A stretch of 64,000 nucleotides of DNA, taken from positions 16,737-80,736 of the forward strand of contig JAVHLG010000011.1 in assembly GCA_031082225.1 (NCBI GenBank). The letters run 5' to 3'. The notes under the pieces were generated by a model. It was given only the letters and a program-made list of their open reading frames with translations. It was not told the DNA's origin and made no database searches. Of this stretch, positions 18,374 to 26,687 are shown piece after piece; positions within the stretch are counted from its first letter, which is position 1, and each line of letters opens with the position of its first letter. Source of the DNA: Desulfovibrionaceae bacterium (GTDB taxonomy: Bacteria; Desulfobacterota; Desulfovibrionia; Desulfovibrionales; Desulfovibrionaceae). A program made the position numbers and the translations under genes.

Positions 18374-18955
18374 TCACTCCACGGACAACGTCTCAAATGA
18401 CCTTGCAATCCATGATTTCTGCAACATGTTTGTAACCGTTTTGCAATATTTCCTCCCATAAACGTGATAAATTTCACATACAATTTTACTCAACCAGTGT
18501 TTCGCAACGTCGAAGAATAACACAACTCCATGCTCGTATCTGTCAAACCTGGAATTCACCAGCGCCATAACGATGCATAAACACAATTCTATCGTGGAAT
18601 AGTATGCATTAATCCAAATACTGCAAAATCTTATGAAGTTGTCAGAGCATCTATCAAACTGCAACTTCCGTCGAAATCATGCCTTGCTTGTTTTATCACC
18701 AAGACTCGATATCCGACATGTGCCGATTCCGCACGAAATGACCCTCGCAACTTCGAAACTTTTCCACTCACATTTGACATTCTCGGGATGTACATCATCC
18801 GCTTCGTCCTGTTTTAATTCTATGTCATGTTTTTTGTAAATAAAATTCTCATATACCAGCCTCAAATTATTTCCCCGATAAACAAACGCCTGGACATCTA
18901 TTCCTGATACTTTTAATGTTTCACGGTTTTGTAAATTTTCCCGGTGTGTCTTTGG
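18374..18955 (-). pseudogene. Decayed gene in AT-rich DNA, possibly a PilZ-type protein
   Basis: On the minus strand one frame stays open for 194 codons apart from a single TGA at 18677-18679. In DNA this AT-rich chance stops should appear about every 15-20 codons, so this looks like a former gene. There is no ATG or GTG before the first conserved-looking part; only TTG at 18865. Faint similarity to PilZ domains is suggested by VARVISCGIGTCRIS in the first half and ALVNSRFDRYEHGVVLFFD in the second, but key residues are not convincing. Reading the TGA as selenocysteine is possible in this group of organisms but unsupported. The location between a chemoreceptor and a MarR gene would suit a motility-related PilZ protein. 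Confidence 0.35.
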
Positions 18956-18961
18956 TCAACG

Positions 18962-18984
18962 AACTTGCTGCACTATAACAAGTT
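18962..18984. promoter_or_regulatory. Inverted repeat just upstream of the marR gene
   Basis: AACTTG at 18962-18967 and CAAGTT at 18979-18984 form six-base arms spaced by 11 bases, about one helical turn, ending 12 bases before the first ATG of the MarR gene. The size and position suit an autoregulatory MarR operator. Confidence 0.45.
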
Positions 18985-18996
18985 GCACATACAACA

Positions 18997-19503
18997 ATGC
19001 CTATGAAACAAAATGACTACAACCCCAATGGAACGCTGCTGTGTCTTACCGCCTGGGCCTCCAGGGCCATGATCGCCGACCTCAACCGGCGCTTCCACGA
19101 AGCGGGTCTGCGCGTGACCATGGAACAGTGGCGGGTTCTGTCCCACCTTTGCGACCGGGAGGGCCTGACCCAGAACGAGCTGGCCGGGCTTCTGCTGCAG
19201 GAAAAGACCAGCGTCAGCCGCCTTCTGTCCGGCATGCAGCGGCGCGGCTACATCGCCCGGAAAAACCATGACCGGGACGGGCGCTGCAACTGCCTGTTCG
19301 CCACGGACACAGGCCGCGAGGTCTACCGTCTGGGAGGCGTCCTGGCCGGACTGACCACGGACGCAGCCGAGGAAGGCATGTCTCCGGACGACCTGATGAC
19401 CTGCCGCCGGGTGTTGCAACAAATCATCCGCAGTCTGCGCGGGCACCCCCAGGCCACGCCGCCCACGGCGCACCAGGACGGCCACGCGCATTTCCTGGCC
19501 TGA
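18997..19503 (+). CDS. MarR family transcriptional regulator
   Basis: A 168-residue winged-helix repressor. Helix 1 and dimer region LLCLTAWASRAMIADLNRRF, then MEQWRVLSHLCDREGLTQNE, recognition helix LLLQEKTSVSRLLSGMQRRG, and wing YIARKNHDRDGRCNCLFATD. The C-terminal dimerisation helices include RRVLQQIIRSLRG, and a His/Ala-rich tail ends HQDGHAHFLA. No clear ribosome site precedes either ATG (18997 or 19003), so the mRNA may be leaderless or weakly translated. No effector gene follows; the 3' end runs straight into a tandem repeat. The ligand and targets are unknown, though an inverted repeat at the start suggests autoregulation. Confidence 0.9.
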   Translation: MPMKQNDYNPNGTLLCLTAWASRAMIADLNRRFHEAGLRVTMEQWRVLSHLCDREGLTQNELAGLLLQEKTSVSRLLSGMQRRGYIARKNHDRDGRCNCLFATDTGREVYRLGGVLAGLTTDAAEEGMSPDDLMTCRRVLQQIIRSLRGHPQATPPTAHQDGHAHFLA

Positions 19504-19676
19504 GGAACCGTCGGCCCCGCCCGGACGCCGGGATGGCCAGGGACTGGCGTCCCCTGGTCTGAAAAACCGTCGGCCAACCCGGACCCCGGAATGGCCAGGG
19601 ACTGGCGTCCCCTGGTCTGAGGAACCGTCGGCCTACCCGGACCCCGGGATGGCCAGGGACTGGCGTCCCCTGGTCT
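19502..19676. repeat. Three tandem 58-59 bp direct repeats
   Basis: Units at 19502-19560, 19561-19618 and 19619-19676 are nearly identical; the second and third differ from the first mainly in the GGCC..CCCGGAC region and by one base in length. Each unit contains CCAGGGAC, a short loop and GTCCCCTGG, able to form a hairpin with one bulged base. The first unit begins inside the marR stop codon. There are no unique spacers, so it is not a CRISPR array. Confidence 0.9.
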
Positions 19677-19744
19677 GGGGGCGCGCCGCGTCGTGCGGCT
19701 GGACGCCGCGCGTCGGCGCCTGTTCGCCCCACCCCATGCCCCGA

Positions 19745-19783
19745 AAAAAAACGCCCCCGCCGGACCACTCTCCGGCAGGGGCG
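19745..19783 (-). terminator. Intrinsic terminator, minus strand
   Basis: On the minus strand a 12-base stem (CCGGCAGGGGCG with CGCCCCCGCCGG, one mismatched position) closes an eight-base loop and is followed by seven T. It lies about 155 bases beyond the stop of the EF-G paralogue and probably ends that transcript. Confidence 0.75.
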
Positions 19784-19903
19784 ATTGTCATCCCCGGTCG
19801 GGCGCGTCGAAAAAGCGCCCGTCCGCGTCCCGCTCGTATTACGTTCGGGAATTCCCGTTATGGTTTAACACGCTGCTCCACCTTGAATGTACGACATGCA
19901 TTC

Positions 19904-19938
19904 GCAAAAAACATGTATGTTTTTTTGCAAACGCCACG
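19904..19938 (-). repeat. A/T-rich hairpin directly after the EF-G paralogue stop
   Basis: GCAAAAAACAT and ATGTTTTTTTGC form a near-perfect stem with a two-base loop. Between it and the stop codon lies AACGCCACG. A similar arrangement, AACGCCACA next to an A/T hairpin, occurs after the iron-sulfur gene at 57987-58022, so this may be a recurrent 3'-end element. Confidence 0.5.
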
Positions 19939-22008
19939 CTAGTCTTCCTTTTTCCTGTGCTCGGCGATGACCTTCTCGGCAATGGGCGGCGGGCACTCCT
20001 CGTAGTGGGCAAAGGTCATGGTGAAGGCCCCCTGGCCGCCGGTCATGGAGCTTAAGGCCTTGCCGTATTCCTGCATCTCGGCCATGGGCACGTGGGCCTG
20101 GACCTCGGTGATGCCGCCCGTGGAGTCGCTGCCCAGCACCTTGCCCCGACGGCTGGAAAGGTCGCCGATGATGTCGCCCATGTTTTCGTCCGGGCAGCTC
20201 ACCGTAACCGTGACGATGGGCTCCAGAAGCGACATTTTGAGCTTCTCGCAGGCCGCCTTGAAGGCCAGCGATCCCGCGATCTTAAACGCCATTTCCGAGG
20301 AGTCCACGGTGTGGAACGACCCGTCGAAGACCGTGGCCCGGAAATCCACCAGGGGGAACCCGGCCAGATAGCCCCGGGCCGCCGATTCCTGGATGCCCTT
20401 GTCCACGGCCGGGATGTACTGTCTGGGGATGGATCCGCCCACGATGGCGTCCACGTATTCGTAGCCCTCGCCCCGGTTTCGGTGCTCGAAGCGCACGAAG
20501 CAGTCCCCGAACTGGCCCCGGCCGCCGGTCTGCTTCTTGTGGCGGCCCTGCACCTCCACCTTGCCCCTGAAGGTCTCCCGGTAGGGGATCTTGGGGGCCT
20601 TGAGCACCGGCTCCACCTTGAAGCGGCGTCTGGCCTTCTCCACCGCCGTCTCCAGGTGGGACTGGCCCATGCCCGAGATCAGGATGTCGCCGGTCTCCTC
20701 GTCGCGCGACAGCGTCAGCGTCACGTCCTCGCTTAAAAGCTTGCCCATGGCCGAGAACACCTTGTCCTCGTCGCCCTTTTCCGCCGGGGCCAGGGCATAG
20801 GAGCTCATGGGCGCGGGCAGGGCGGGCTTGGCCAGCACGAAGGGCTTTTTCTCATCGGAAAGGGTGTCGCCGGTGGCCGTGTCCTTGAGCTTGGCCAGGG
20901 CCACCACGGCCCCGGGGCCCATGGGCTCCTTGGAGATGGCGGTCTCCTTGCCAAGGGGCAGAAGGATCTGTCCGGCCCGCTCCCGTACGTCCTTGGCCAC
21001 GTTTTGCAGGGCGGCGTCCGGGGTCAGGGTGCCCGTGAGCACCCGGATCATGGACAACTGTCCGGCAAAGGGATCGTAGAGGGTCTTAAACACGAAGGCC
21101 GCCACGGGCTCGTCCGGGCCGACCTTGCGTTCGGTCCCGTCCTCGCCGGTTATGGTCTTTTCACCGACGCAGCAGTCCAGGGGGCCGGGGAAGTAGTTCT
21201 CCACCGCCGCCAGAAGCCGGGTTCCGCCCATGCCTTTGAGCGCCGCCCCGGCGCATACGGGATAGAGCTGGCCGCAGATGACCGCCTGACGCACGGCCGT
21301 GTGCATCTCCTCCATGGACAGCTCGCCGCCCTCCAGGTAGCGCTCCATGAGCTCATCGTCACACACGGCGATCTCCTCCACCGTGGTGTCGCGCAGGTGG
21401 GCCACCTCGTCTTGCATCTCGGCCGGGACCGGCCCCTCGCTCAGGCCGCCCTTGTCGTCGAAGAAATAGGCCTTGTTTTCGAGGATGTTCACCACGCCCT
21501 TGAAATTTTCCTTCTCGCCGATGGGAATGTTTTGCAGATAGGGCTTGACCCCGAGCTTCTCCCGGATGCCGGACAGGGCCATGTTGAAGTCGGCCCGGTC
21601 GCGGTCCATTTTATTGATGAAAAAGATGGTGGGCAGGCCAAGCTTGGCCACCTCGCCCCACAGCTTCCTGGTCAGGGGCTTGACCCCGTCCACGGCATCC
21701 ACCACGAAGATCACCGCGTCCACGGCCTTGAGCAGATAGGGCAGGTCGCCATTGAAGTTGCCGTCGCCCGGGGTGTCGATGAGGAAGTGGCGGTTCTTGC
21801 TAAAGGAGAAGGCCGCGATGCCGGGCTGGGTGCTGCCCCGGCGCTTGATCTCCTCGGGCTCGTAGTCGAGCGCCGTGGTCCCTTCCTCGATCTTCCCCAG
21901 GCGGCTTACAGCCCCGGCGTTGAAGAGCAGCATCTCGGCCACGGACGTCTTGCCGCATCCGCCGTGACCGACCAGCGCATAAGTCCTTTGCTTGCTTAGG
22001 TCCGACAT
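19939..22008 (-). CDS. Elongation factor G paralogue (EF-G-like translational GTPase)
   Basis: A 689-residue translational GTPase with the full EF-G domain set. The P-loop is GHGGCGKTS (residues 14-22) rather than the GHIDAGKTT type of canonical EF-G, the G3 box is IDTPGDGNF and the G4 box is INKMDRDRADF. Domains II-V follow, including GMGQSHLETAVEKARRRF, GRGQFGDCFVRFEHR and the C-terminal QGAFTMTFAHYEECPP. The altered P-loop places it in the group of extra EF-G-like proteins, some of which act in ribosome recycling or have no proven translocase role. The ATG at 22008 has AAAGGGAG six bases upstream; an in-frame ATG two codons earlier is less well placed. It has its own promoter and terminator. 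Confidence 0.93.
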   Translation of the reverse strand: MSDLSKQRTYALVGHGGCGKTSVAEMLLFNAGAVSRLGKIEEGTTALDYEPEEIKRRGSTQPGIAAFSFSKNRHFLIDTPGDGNFNGDLPYLLKAVDAVIFVVDAVDGVKPLTRKLWGEVAKLGLPTIFFINKMDRDRADFNMALSGIREKLGVKPYLQNIPIGEKENFKGVVNILENKAYFFDDKGGLSEGPVPAEMQDEVAHLRDTTVEEIAVCDDELMERYLEGGELSMEEMHTAVRQAVICGQLYPVCAGAALKGMGGTRLLAAVENYFPGPLDCCVGEKTITGEDGTERKVGPDEPVAAFVFKTLYDPFAGQLSMIRVLTGTLTPDAALQNVAKDVRERAGQILLPLGKETAISKEPMGPGAVVALAKLKDTATGDTLSDEKKPFVLAKPALPAPMSSYALAPAEKGDEDKVFSAMGKLLSEDVTLTLSRDEETGDILISGMGQSHLETAVEKARRRFKVEPVLKAPKIPYRETFRGKVEVQGRHKKQTGGRGQFGDCFVRFEHRNRGEGYEYVDAIVGGSIPRQYIPAVDKGIQESAARGYLAGFPLVDFRATVFDGSFHTVDSSEMAFKIAGSLAFKAACEKLKMSLLEPIVTVTVSCPDENMGDIIGDLSSRRGKVLGSDSTGGITEVQAHVPMAEMQEYGKALSSMTGGQGAFTMTFAHYEECPPPIAEKVIAEHRKKED

Positions 22009-22350
22009 TCCCATCTCCCTTTGCTGCGTTAGGGGTTGAGGGGCCGTGGGAAGCGGTGATGACGCCGCCGTCCGCCCCACGGTTTCCGCAGTGACTGCCG
22101 ACGCACGAGGTCGCGGTCGCGTCGGCCCAAAACCCGCCTTCAACGGGATTTTCCGCATGCCGCCCCGCCGGGGCCGCCGACAACATCGGCGGACTCTCGA
22201 AAATCACGCACAGGCTGCGGCCAAGCTCGCGCCGTAAGCGATTGATTTTCATGCTTTTCCGAAAAGCGGCGGATGCCGCCGCCCCTGGCGCAAAGCCCCG
22301 GCCGGAACTTTGCCATCAATCCGTGAATCTTGGTTTTCCACGAATTCCGG

Positions 22351-22380
22351 GGTATACGAACAGGCGTCATCCAATGTCAA
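22351..22380 (-). promoter_or_regulatory. Sigma-70 type promoter for the EF-G paralogue
   Basis: On the minus strand TTGACA (22380-22375) and TATACC (22356-22351) are separated by 18 bases. It would give a leader of about 335 bases before the EF-G-like start. The rest of the 420-base divergent region 22009-22428 shows no gene. Confidence 0.55.
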
Positions 22381-22428
22381 GATCGTGACAATTGAGAATC
22401 CCCGCGCTCTCCAAAGGACAAAAACATC

Positions 22429-23445
22429 GTGCAGCACCTCGCCATCCACCCCCGGGACGCGGACGTCTCGGGCGACAGCCTTTTTTGGGATAGCCCGCCA
22501 GACGACGCCCTTGCCCGCTCCCTCACGGAGATGGGCCAGATGGTCCCGGCCCTGGCCGAAATCGTGGACGACCGGCCACGCATCCTGGCCGGGCGGGCCC
22601 GGGTTTTGGCCCTGCGCCGCCTCCCCGGACGCACCCTGGACGCCCGGATCATCGCCTGGCCCGGCCCCGGGTGCGGCGCAAGCCCCGAGGTCTGGCGCGG
22701 CCTGGTCTACCTAGCCTCCAACATGGGACACGCCGTGGACGAGGCCATGCTGGTCAAGGCCGGGCGCTACTTTGCCGCCCACATCCCCGTCCCGGAGTTT
22801 TTGCGGCTGGCCGGGCCGTACCTGGGACCGGCCCTTCGCGCCGGGTCGCGCCGCCTGACGGACTGGCTGTCCCTTCCCCCTGCCGCCGACGAGCTGCTTT
22901 TCTCCGGGGCCGTGCCCCTGGCCGGGGCCCAGGCCCTGGCCGGAATGGACGGCGACGACCTGGCAGCCCTGCGGCCGTGGCTCACCGCCGCCCGCTGGTC
23001 GGCCAACACCCTGGCCCGTTTCGTGACCCCGCTTCGCGAGGCGGCCCGGGCCTCGGGCCGGACCCTCGGCGAAACGGCCGGGGAGGCCCTGGCCGGGGTG
23101 GGCACGGACCAGGGCCTGTCCCCCAACGACCTCATCGCCCGGCTGGCCGCTGCGGCCAAACGCGCCCGCTACCCCGTGCTCACGGGGCTTGAGGAGCGGT
23201 TTGCCGCCCTGGCCCGGGGTGTGAGCCGGGGCACGGGGTTCACCCTTTCCCCCTCGCGGGGTTTCGAGTCCGACGCCGTGACCCTGGAACTGCGGGCGGC
23301 GGACGCCGCGACCCTCCACACGGCCGCCGCCGATCTGGCCCGCATGGCCACGCATCCGGACTGGCAGGCCCTGTGGTCCCTGGCCCGGGGCCACGACCCG
23401 GACGGGGCCGCGCCCTGCGGCCACGGGGGCGGCCATGAGGCCTGA
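22429..23445 (+). CDS. ParB-like domain protein in an SPL operon
   Basis: A 338-residue protein starting with GTG (AAAGGA 11 bases upstream). Residues 1-75 resemble the ParB/Srx N-terminal nucleotide-binding domain: an HPRDADVS start, LARSLTEMGQMVPALAEIVD, and RPRILAGRARVLALRRLPGR in place of the 'L.dG.rR..A' region. The rest is helical and Ala/Leu-rich, as in the HTH part of ParB proteins, but no clear HTH was recognised. It overlaps the SPL-like radical SAM gene by 11 bases, so the two are translationally coupled. No parA is nearby, so a partition role is unlikely; it might bring the radical SAM enzyme to DNA. The GTG start and the operon are firm, the function is inference. Confidence 0.65.
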   Translation: MQHLAIHPRDADVSGDSLFWDSPPDDALARSLTEMGQMVPALAEIVDDRPRILAGRARVLALRRLPGRTLDARIIAWPGPGCGASPEVWRGLVYLASNMGHAVDEAMLVKAGRYFAAHIPVPEFLRLAGPYLGPALRAGSRRLTDWLSLPPAADELLFSGAVPLAGAQALAGMDGDDLAALRPWLTAARWSANTLARFVTPLREAARASGRTLGETAGEALAGVGTDQGLSPNDLIARLAAAAKRARYPVLTGLEERFAALARGVSRGTGFTLSPSRGFESDAVTLELRAADAATLHTAAADLARMATHPDWQALWSLARGHDPDGAAPCGHGGGHEA

Positions 23446-24619
23446 CCGCCCGCCCGCTCCGGTCGCCGCCTGGGACATCCGGGCCGTGGTGGCGGACGCG
23501 GCCGTGGCCGACTCGGCCATGGCCCGGCGGGTGCGGGAGCGTCTGCCCACTGTGCCCTTCTCCGTGGCCGATCCGCCGGGCGACTCCGCGTCCGGCCGCA
23601 GGCCGCCGACAGGCGTCGCAGACCCGGCGGACCTGACGGAACCGGCGGGTTCGGCTGCCGGGACGGACCCGGGCCCGGGCCGGGTGCTGCGGCTCACGGC
23701 CCACCGGGGGCGGTTTCTTCGGCCCTGCCCCGGGGCCAAAAGCTACCGCTGCTGCGGCTACCGCATCGTGCACATCGGCGAGGGCTGCCCCATGGACTGC
23801 ACCTACTGCATCTTAAAGGCCTACCTGCGCACGGACGACCTGCGGGTGTTCGCCAACACCGGGGCCATGTTCTCTGAACTGGGCGAGGTCTTTGGCCGCG
23901 ATCGGACGCGGCGGTTCCGGGTGGGCACCGGGGAGTTCGCCGATTCCCTGGCCCTGGAATCCATCACCGGCCACACCCTGGAAATCCTGGATTTCCTGCG
24001 CGGATTCGACAACGTGGTCCTGGAACTCAAGACCAAGACCGCCGACACGTCCTGGATGGCCGCCGAGCCCAGGCCGGACCGGGTGCTGGCGGCCTTTTCG
24101 GTGAACGCCCCGGCCATCGTGGCCGCCCAGGAGCGGGGCGCGCCGCCGCTTTCGGCCAGGCTGGCCGCCGCCCGGGAGGCCGCCCGGGCCGGATTCGGGG
24201 TATGCCTGCACTTCGACCCCATCGTGCCCCACCCCGGCTGGGAGGCGGGCTACGCCGCCACCGTGGACATGATCGCCTCGTTTCTGCGGCCGCAGGACAT
24301 CGTCTATATCAGCCTGGGCTCCCTGCGCTTTCTGCCCGATCTACCTGCGGGCCTGACCGCGAAAGGCGTCCTCCCGGACTACTACCTGGGCGAATTCGTC
24401 ACGGATCTCGACGGCAAGAGGCGGCTGGTGCGGCCCGAACGGGTGCGCCAGCTTGGCCATGTGGCCGGGCTTTTGCAAAAATGCGGGCTTGCGGGAAAAC
24501 TCTATTTGTGTATGGAATCCGACGAGGTGTGGAAAGCGGTGTTCGGCACGACGCCGGGAAGCTTCGGCGGACTGGCGCGACGGCTTCTGGAACAGGCCTT
24601 CGCCAAAAGGCGCGACTGA
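23435..24619 (+). CDS. Spore photoproduct lyase-like radical SAM protein
   Basis: A 394-residue radical SAM protein. The cluster-binding motif is CPMDCTYC (Cys118, 122, 125), spaced C-x3-C-x2-C as in spore photoproduct lyase. It is preceded by CPGAKSYRCCGYRIVHIGEG and followed by ILKAYL, TGEFADSLALESITGHT and LELKTKT, all of which fit the SPL family. The first about 85 residues are a low-complexity Pro/Ala/Asp extension. SPL repairs thymine spore photoproduct in Firmicutes spores; this organism does not appear to sporulate, so the real lesion or substrate is unknown. It overlaps the ParB-like gene and is followed two bases later by an unknown gene, making a three-gene unit. Confidence 0.85.
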   Translation: MRPDRPPAPVAAWDIRAVVADAAVADSAMARRVRERLPTVPFSVADPPGDSASGRRPPTGVADPADLTEPAGSAAGTDPGPGRVLRLTAHRGRFLRPCPGAKSYRCCGYRIVHIGEGCPMDCTYCILKAYLRTDDLRVFANTGAMFSELGEVFGRDRTRRFRVGTGEFADSLALESITGHTLEILDFLRGFDNVVLELKTKTADTSWMAAEPRPDRVLAAFSVNAPAIVAAQERGAPPLSARLAAAREAARAGFGVCLHFDPIVPHPGWEAGYAATVDMIASFLRPQDIVYISLGSLRFLPDLPAGLTAKGVLPDYYLGEFVTDLDGKRRLVRPERVRQLGHVAGLLQKCGLAGKLYLCMESDEVWKAVFGTTPGSFGGLARRLLEQAFAKRRD

Positions 24620-24621
24620 CC

Positions 24622-25098
24622 ATGATCGACTACGGCGAGGTTCTCCCCCGGCTGGAAAAGGCCCTGGGGCTGCGCTACCGGGACAACCCCGACATCATAA
24701 ACGTCCCGGGGACGTCCGTGGCCTGCAAGGTGGATCCCTTCGCCTACGTGGCCCCGCGCCCGGCCTTTGTGGCCTTTCTGGCCAAGTGGGCCGGAACCCC
24801 CCTGGCGGTGACGGAGGAAACCCTGGTGCGCACGGGCAATCTTCTGGTGGACGCCTCCCACGCCCGCCTGGATGGTCCCGTGGCCATCCTTGTCGACGGT
24901 TCGCCCAGGGTCATGCGCATGCCCCTCGACTTCATCCCGGCCTCCTTCATCGACCGGGCCCTGGTTCTTTACGGCGGCGAACACGGCCCGCTCCCGGTCT
25001 CCAGGCTGCGCCTGCTCAGCTCTGAAAAAGCCAGGATCGACGCCTTTTTCTCCGGAAAGCCACCGCTTCTGGACGTGGCCTATGCCTCGCCCGGATGA
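24622..25098 (+). CDS. Conserved-looking protein of unknown function in the SPL operon
   Basis: A 158-residue soluble protein without a recognised domain. Sequence blocks that look structured include MIDYGEVLPRLEKALGLRYR, VPGTSVACKVDPFAYVAPRP, TEETLVRTGNLLVDASHARL and VMRMPLDFIPASFIDRALVL. There is no signal peptide, membrane segment or cysteine cluster. The ATG lies two bases after the SPL-like stop, with AAAAGGCG upstream, so it is probably translated from the same mRNA. Its job is likely tied to the ParB-like and radical SAM proteins. Confidence 0.75.
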   Translation: MIDYGEVLPRLEKALGLRYRDNPDIINVPGTSVACKVDPFAYVAPRPAFVAFLAKWAGTPLAVTEETLVRTGNLLVDASHARLDGPVAILVDGSPRVMRMPLDFIPASFIDRALVLYGGEHGPLPVSRLRLLSSEKARIDAFFSGKPPLLDVAYASPG

Positions 25099-25186
25099 TC
25101 CCCAGGCCGCGCCGCCGCACCTTGACAGACGTCCGACATTTCGTTTGACTCCCATGATTCCCTGCCGACTCCAAGGAGGTTTCTCC

Positions 25187-25648
25187 GTGAAACGCATAGT
25201 GCCCGTGCTTTTGATCCTGACCCTGCTTCTGGCTTCCTGCTCCGGCTTCAGCCTGTTCGGCTTCGGCGATGAGCCCCCGCCCCCGCCCAATTCCATCGAG
25301 ATCGTGGATTTCGGCATCTATGACGGCAACACCCTGACCCTGCAGACGGAGTCCGTACCCAAAAAACTCGGCACCACCTTCGGGTTCCACTTCCAGGTCA
25401 CAAAACCCGAGGGCGGCCAGGCCAACATCCGCATCATCACCACCTCCCCGGGCATGATCAATCCGGCCAAGAAAGAGGTGGAATTCAAGACCGAAACCAC
25501 CGACACCGTGCAGGTGGGCGTCCAGTACAACTGCCTCTTCACCTTCGAGCAGGAATGGGAAATGGTCAGCGGGGACTGGACCCTGGAGGTCGTGGCCGAG
25601 GACGGCTCTTCGGCCAAAAAGACCTTCCAGGTCTACAATCCGCAATAA
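25187..25648 (+). CDS. DUF3859 lipoprotein
   Basis: A 153-residue exported protein. The signal sequence VPVLLILTLLLASCSG ends in a lipobox LASC with the lipidated Cys at residue 18. The mature part starts with a Pro-rich spacer (DEPPPPPNS) and fits DUF3859: EIVDFGIYDG, KKLGTTFGFHFQV, the central strand region and FEQEWEMVSGDWTLEVV followed by FQVY. The function of DUF3859 is unknown; the fold looks like an all-beta sandwich. GTG is the start, with AAGGAGG eight bases upstream. Confidence 0.85.
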   Translation: MKRIVPVLLILTLLLASCSGFSLFGFGDEPPPPPNSIEIVDFGIYDGNTLTLQTESVPKKLGTTFGFHFQVTKPEGGQANIRIITTSPGMINPAKKEVEFKTETTDTVQVGVQYNCLFTFEQEWEMVSGDWTLEVVAEDGSSAKKTFQVYNPQ

Positions 25649-25697
25649 GCCCCGCCTCCCGGACGCCTTCGCGAAACGCACCCCCGGCGGGAGGGGC

Positions 25698-25791
25698 CGG
25701 TTTGCGGATGCGTCCGGACCGCCCCGACGTTCCCGTCTCTTAAGTTCTTTGACGTGTTCACGGGTCGGTTTGCGGATGCGTCCGGGCCGCC
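25698..25791. repeat. 26-bp direct repeat in the gap before sxtJ
   Basis: Copies at 25698-25723 and 25766-25791 begin CGGTTTGCGGATGCG and differ at one base. They lie in the 307-base region 25649-25955, which otherwise holds no recognisable gene. Confidence 0.8.
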
Positions 25792-25955
25792 ATCCCCCCG
25801 GGAAGCCCGCATCCACGGGCGAGCAAGGAACAGCTTGACGCCCGCGCCCGCCGAAAGGTAGGAATGCGCGGCCTTACGGCGCATGAACCGGCCTGGACGA
25901 AGGCCCGGGCATTTCCTTTTTTTCCTAACCCTCCCGGCACGGACGACATACCGCC

Positions 25956-26369
25956 ATGGACACGATGAAAAAGTCCCCCAAGGGCTCGTTTTGGATAAAG
26001 GCCACCACGGCCCAGGCCCGGGATACGGGCATGGCCATGGTGCTCATCTGCCTTTTGTTCGCCTGGATCGGCGGCTACAAGGCCATGCTGCCTGCGGCCA
26101 TCCTGGTCCTTCTGGTGAACATGATCTGCCCCGGGGTGTACAAGCCCCTGGCCCGGGTCTGGTTCGGCCTGTCCCACGTGCTGGGCACGGTCATGTCCAA
26201 GGTCATCCTCTCCCTGGCCTTTTTCCTGGTGCTCACGCCCATGGGGCTTTTACGCAAGGCCCTGGGCAAGGACAGCCTGCATGTGGCCTGCTGGAAAAAG
26301 GGCACGGATTCGGTGTTCCGGAACCGGGACCACACGTTTACGGCCGCAGACATCGAGCAGCCCTTTTGA
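25956..26369 (+). CDS. SxtJ family membrane protein
   Basis: A 137-residue protein with a cytoplasmic N-terminus (MKKSPKGSFWIKATTAQARD), two adjacent hydrophobic segments (MAMVLICLLFAWIGGYKAML, AAILVLLVNMICPGVYKPLA) and a third (ILSLAFFLVLTPMGLLRKAL). It ends DSVFRNRDHTFTAADIEQPF. This matches the SxtJ family, named from the saxitoxin cluster, where sxtI (carbamoyltransferase), sxtJ and sxtK occur together. The same triad follows here. The family role is unproven; an assembly or membrane-docking partner for the carbamoyltransferase is a reasonable inference. Confidence 0.85.
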   Translation: MDTMKKSPKGSFWIKATTAQARDTGMAMVLICLLFAWIGGYKAMLPAAILVLLVNMICPGVYKPLARVWFGLSHVLGTVMSKVILSLAFFLVLTPMGLLRKALGKDSLHVACWKKGTDSVFRNRDHTFTAADIEQPF

Positions 26370-26525
26370 CGGCCCGGCCGCGCGCCGTTTGGGCCAAAGG
26401 CCCGCCGCCCCAACCGGACGCCTGGGCCGACTGTTTGTATTGCTGGTCAGCCCGTTTTTTTATCACTTGACGACAATCCCGCACCGCCTTTGACGTAAAG
26501 CGCCGCGCGGGCATTCGGAGGCCAT

Positions 26526-26675
26526 ATGGAATTTTTACGCGAACTGTGGGGCTTTTTGCGGGTCAGGAAAAAATTCTGGCTTTTGCCCATCATCCTGACC
26601 CTGTTGCTGTTCGGCGCGCTGGTGGTCCTGACCAGCGGCTCGGCCGTGGCCCCCTTCATCTACACCTTGTTCTAA
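26526..26675 (+). CDS. DUF5989 (SxtK-like) small membrane protein
   Basis: A 49-residue single-pass membrane protein: a basic N-terminus MEFLRELWGFLRVRKKFWLL, a transmembrane segment PIILTLLLFGALVVLT and the conserved end GSAVAPFIYTLF. The sequence is typical of DUF5989/SxtK proteins, which accompany SxtJ and a NodU-type carbamoyltransferase. The ATG is preceded by CGGAGG. It lies 12 bases before the carbamoyltransferase start and 156 bases after sxtJ. Confidence 0.88.
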   Translation: MEFLRELWGFLRVRKKFWLLPIILTLLLFGALVVLTSGSAVAPFIYTLF

Positions 26676-26687
26676 TCCGGACATCCC

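Larger units (their letters stand above)
18184..18996. other. AT-rich 813-base spacer between the MCP and marR genes
   Basis: From about 18240 to 18990 the base composition falls sharply compared with both flanks. The only protein-like signal is the decayed minus-strand frame listed separately. A 10-base palindrome GTACATGTAC at 18243-18252 lies upstream of the receptor gene. The composition break suggests foreign or degenerating DNA. Confidence 0.5.

Noticed and set aside
18677..18679. In-frame TGA read as selenocysteine
   Set aside because: No conserved context around the TGA, no evident start codon for the frame and no recognised selenoprotein family.
19502..19676. CRISPR-like array
   Set aside because: The units are contiguous tandem repeats with no variable spacers and no cas genes are present.
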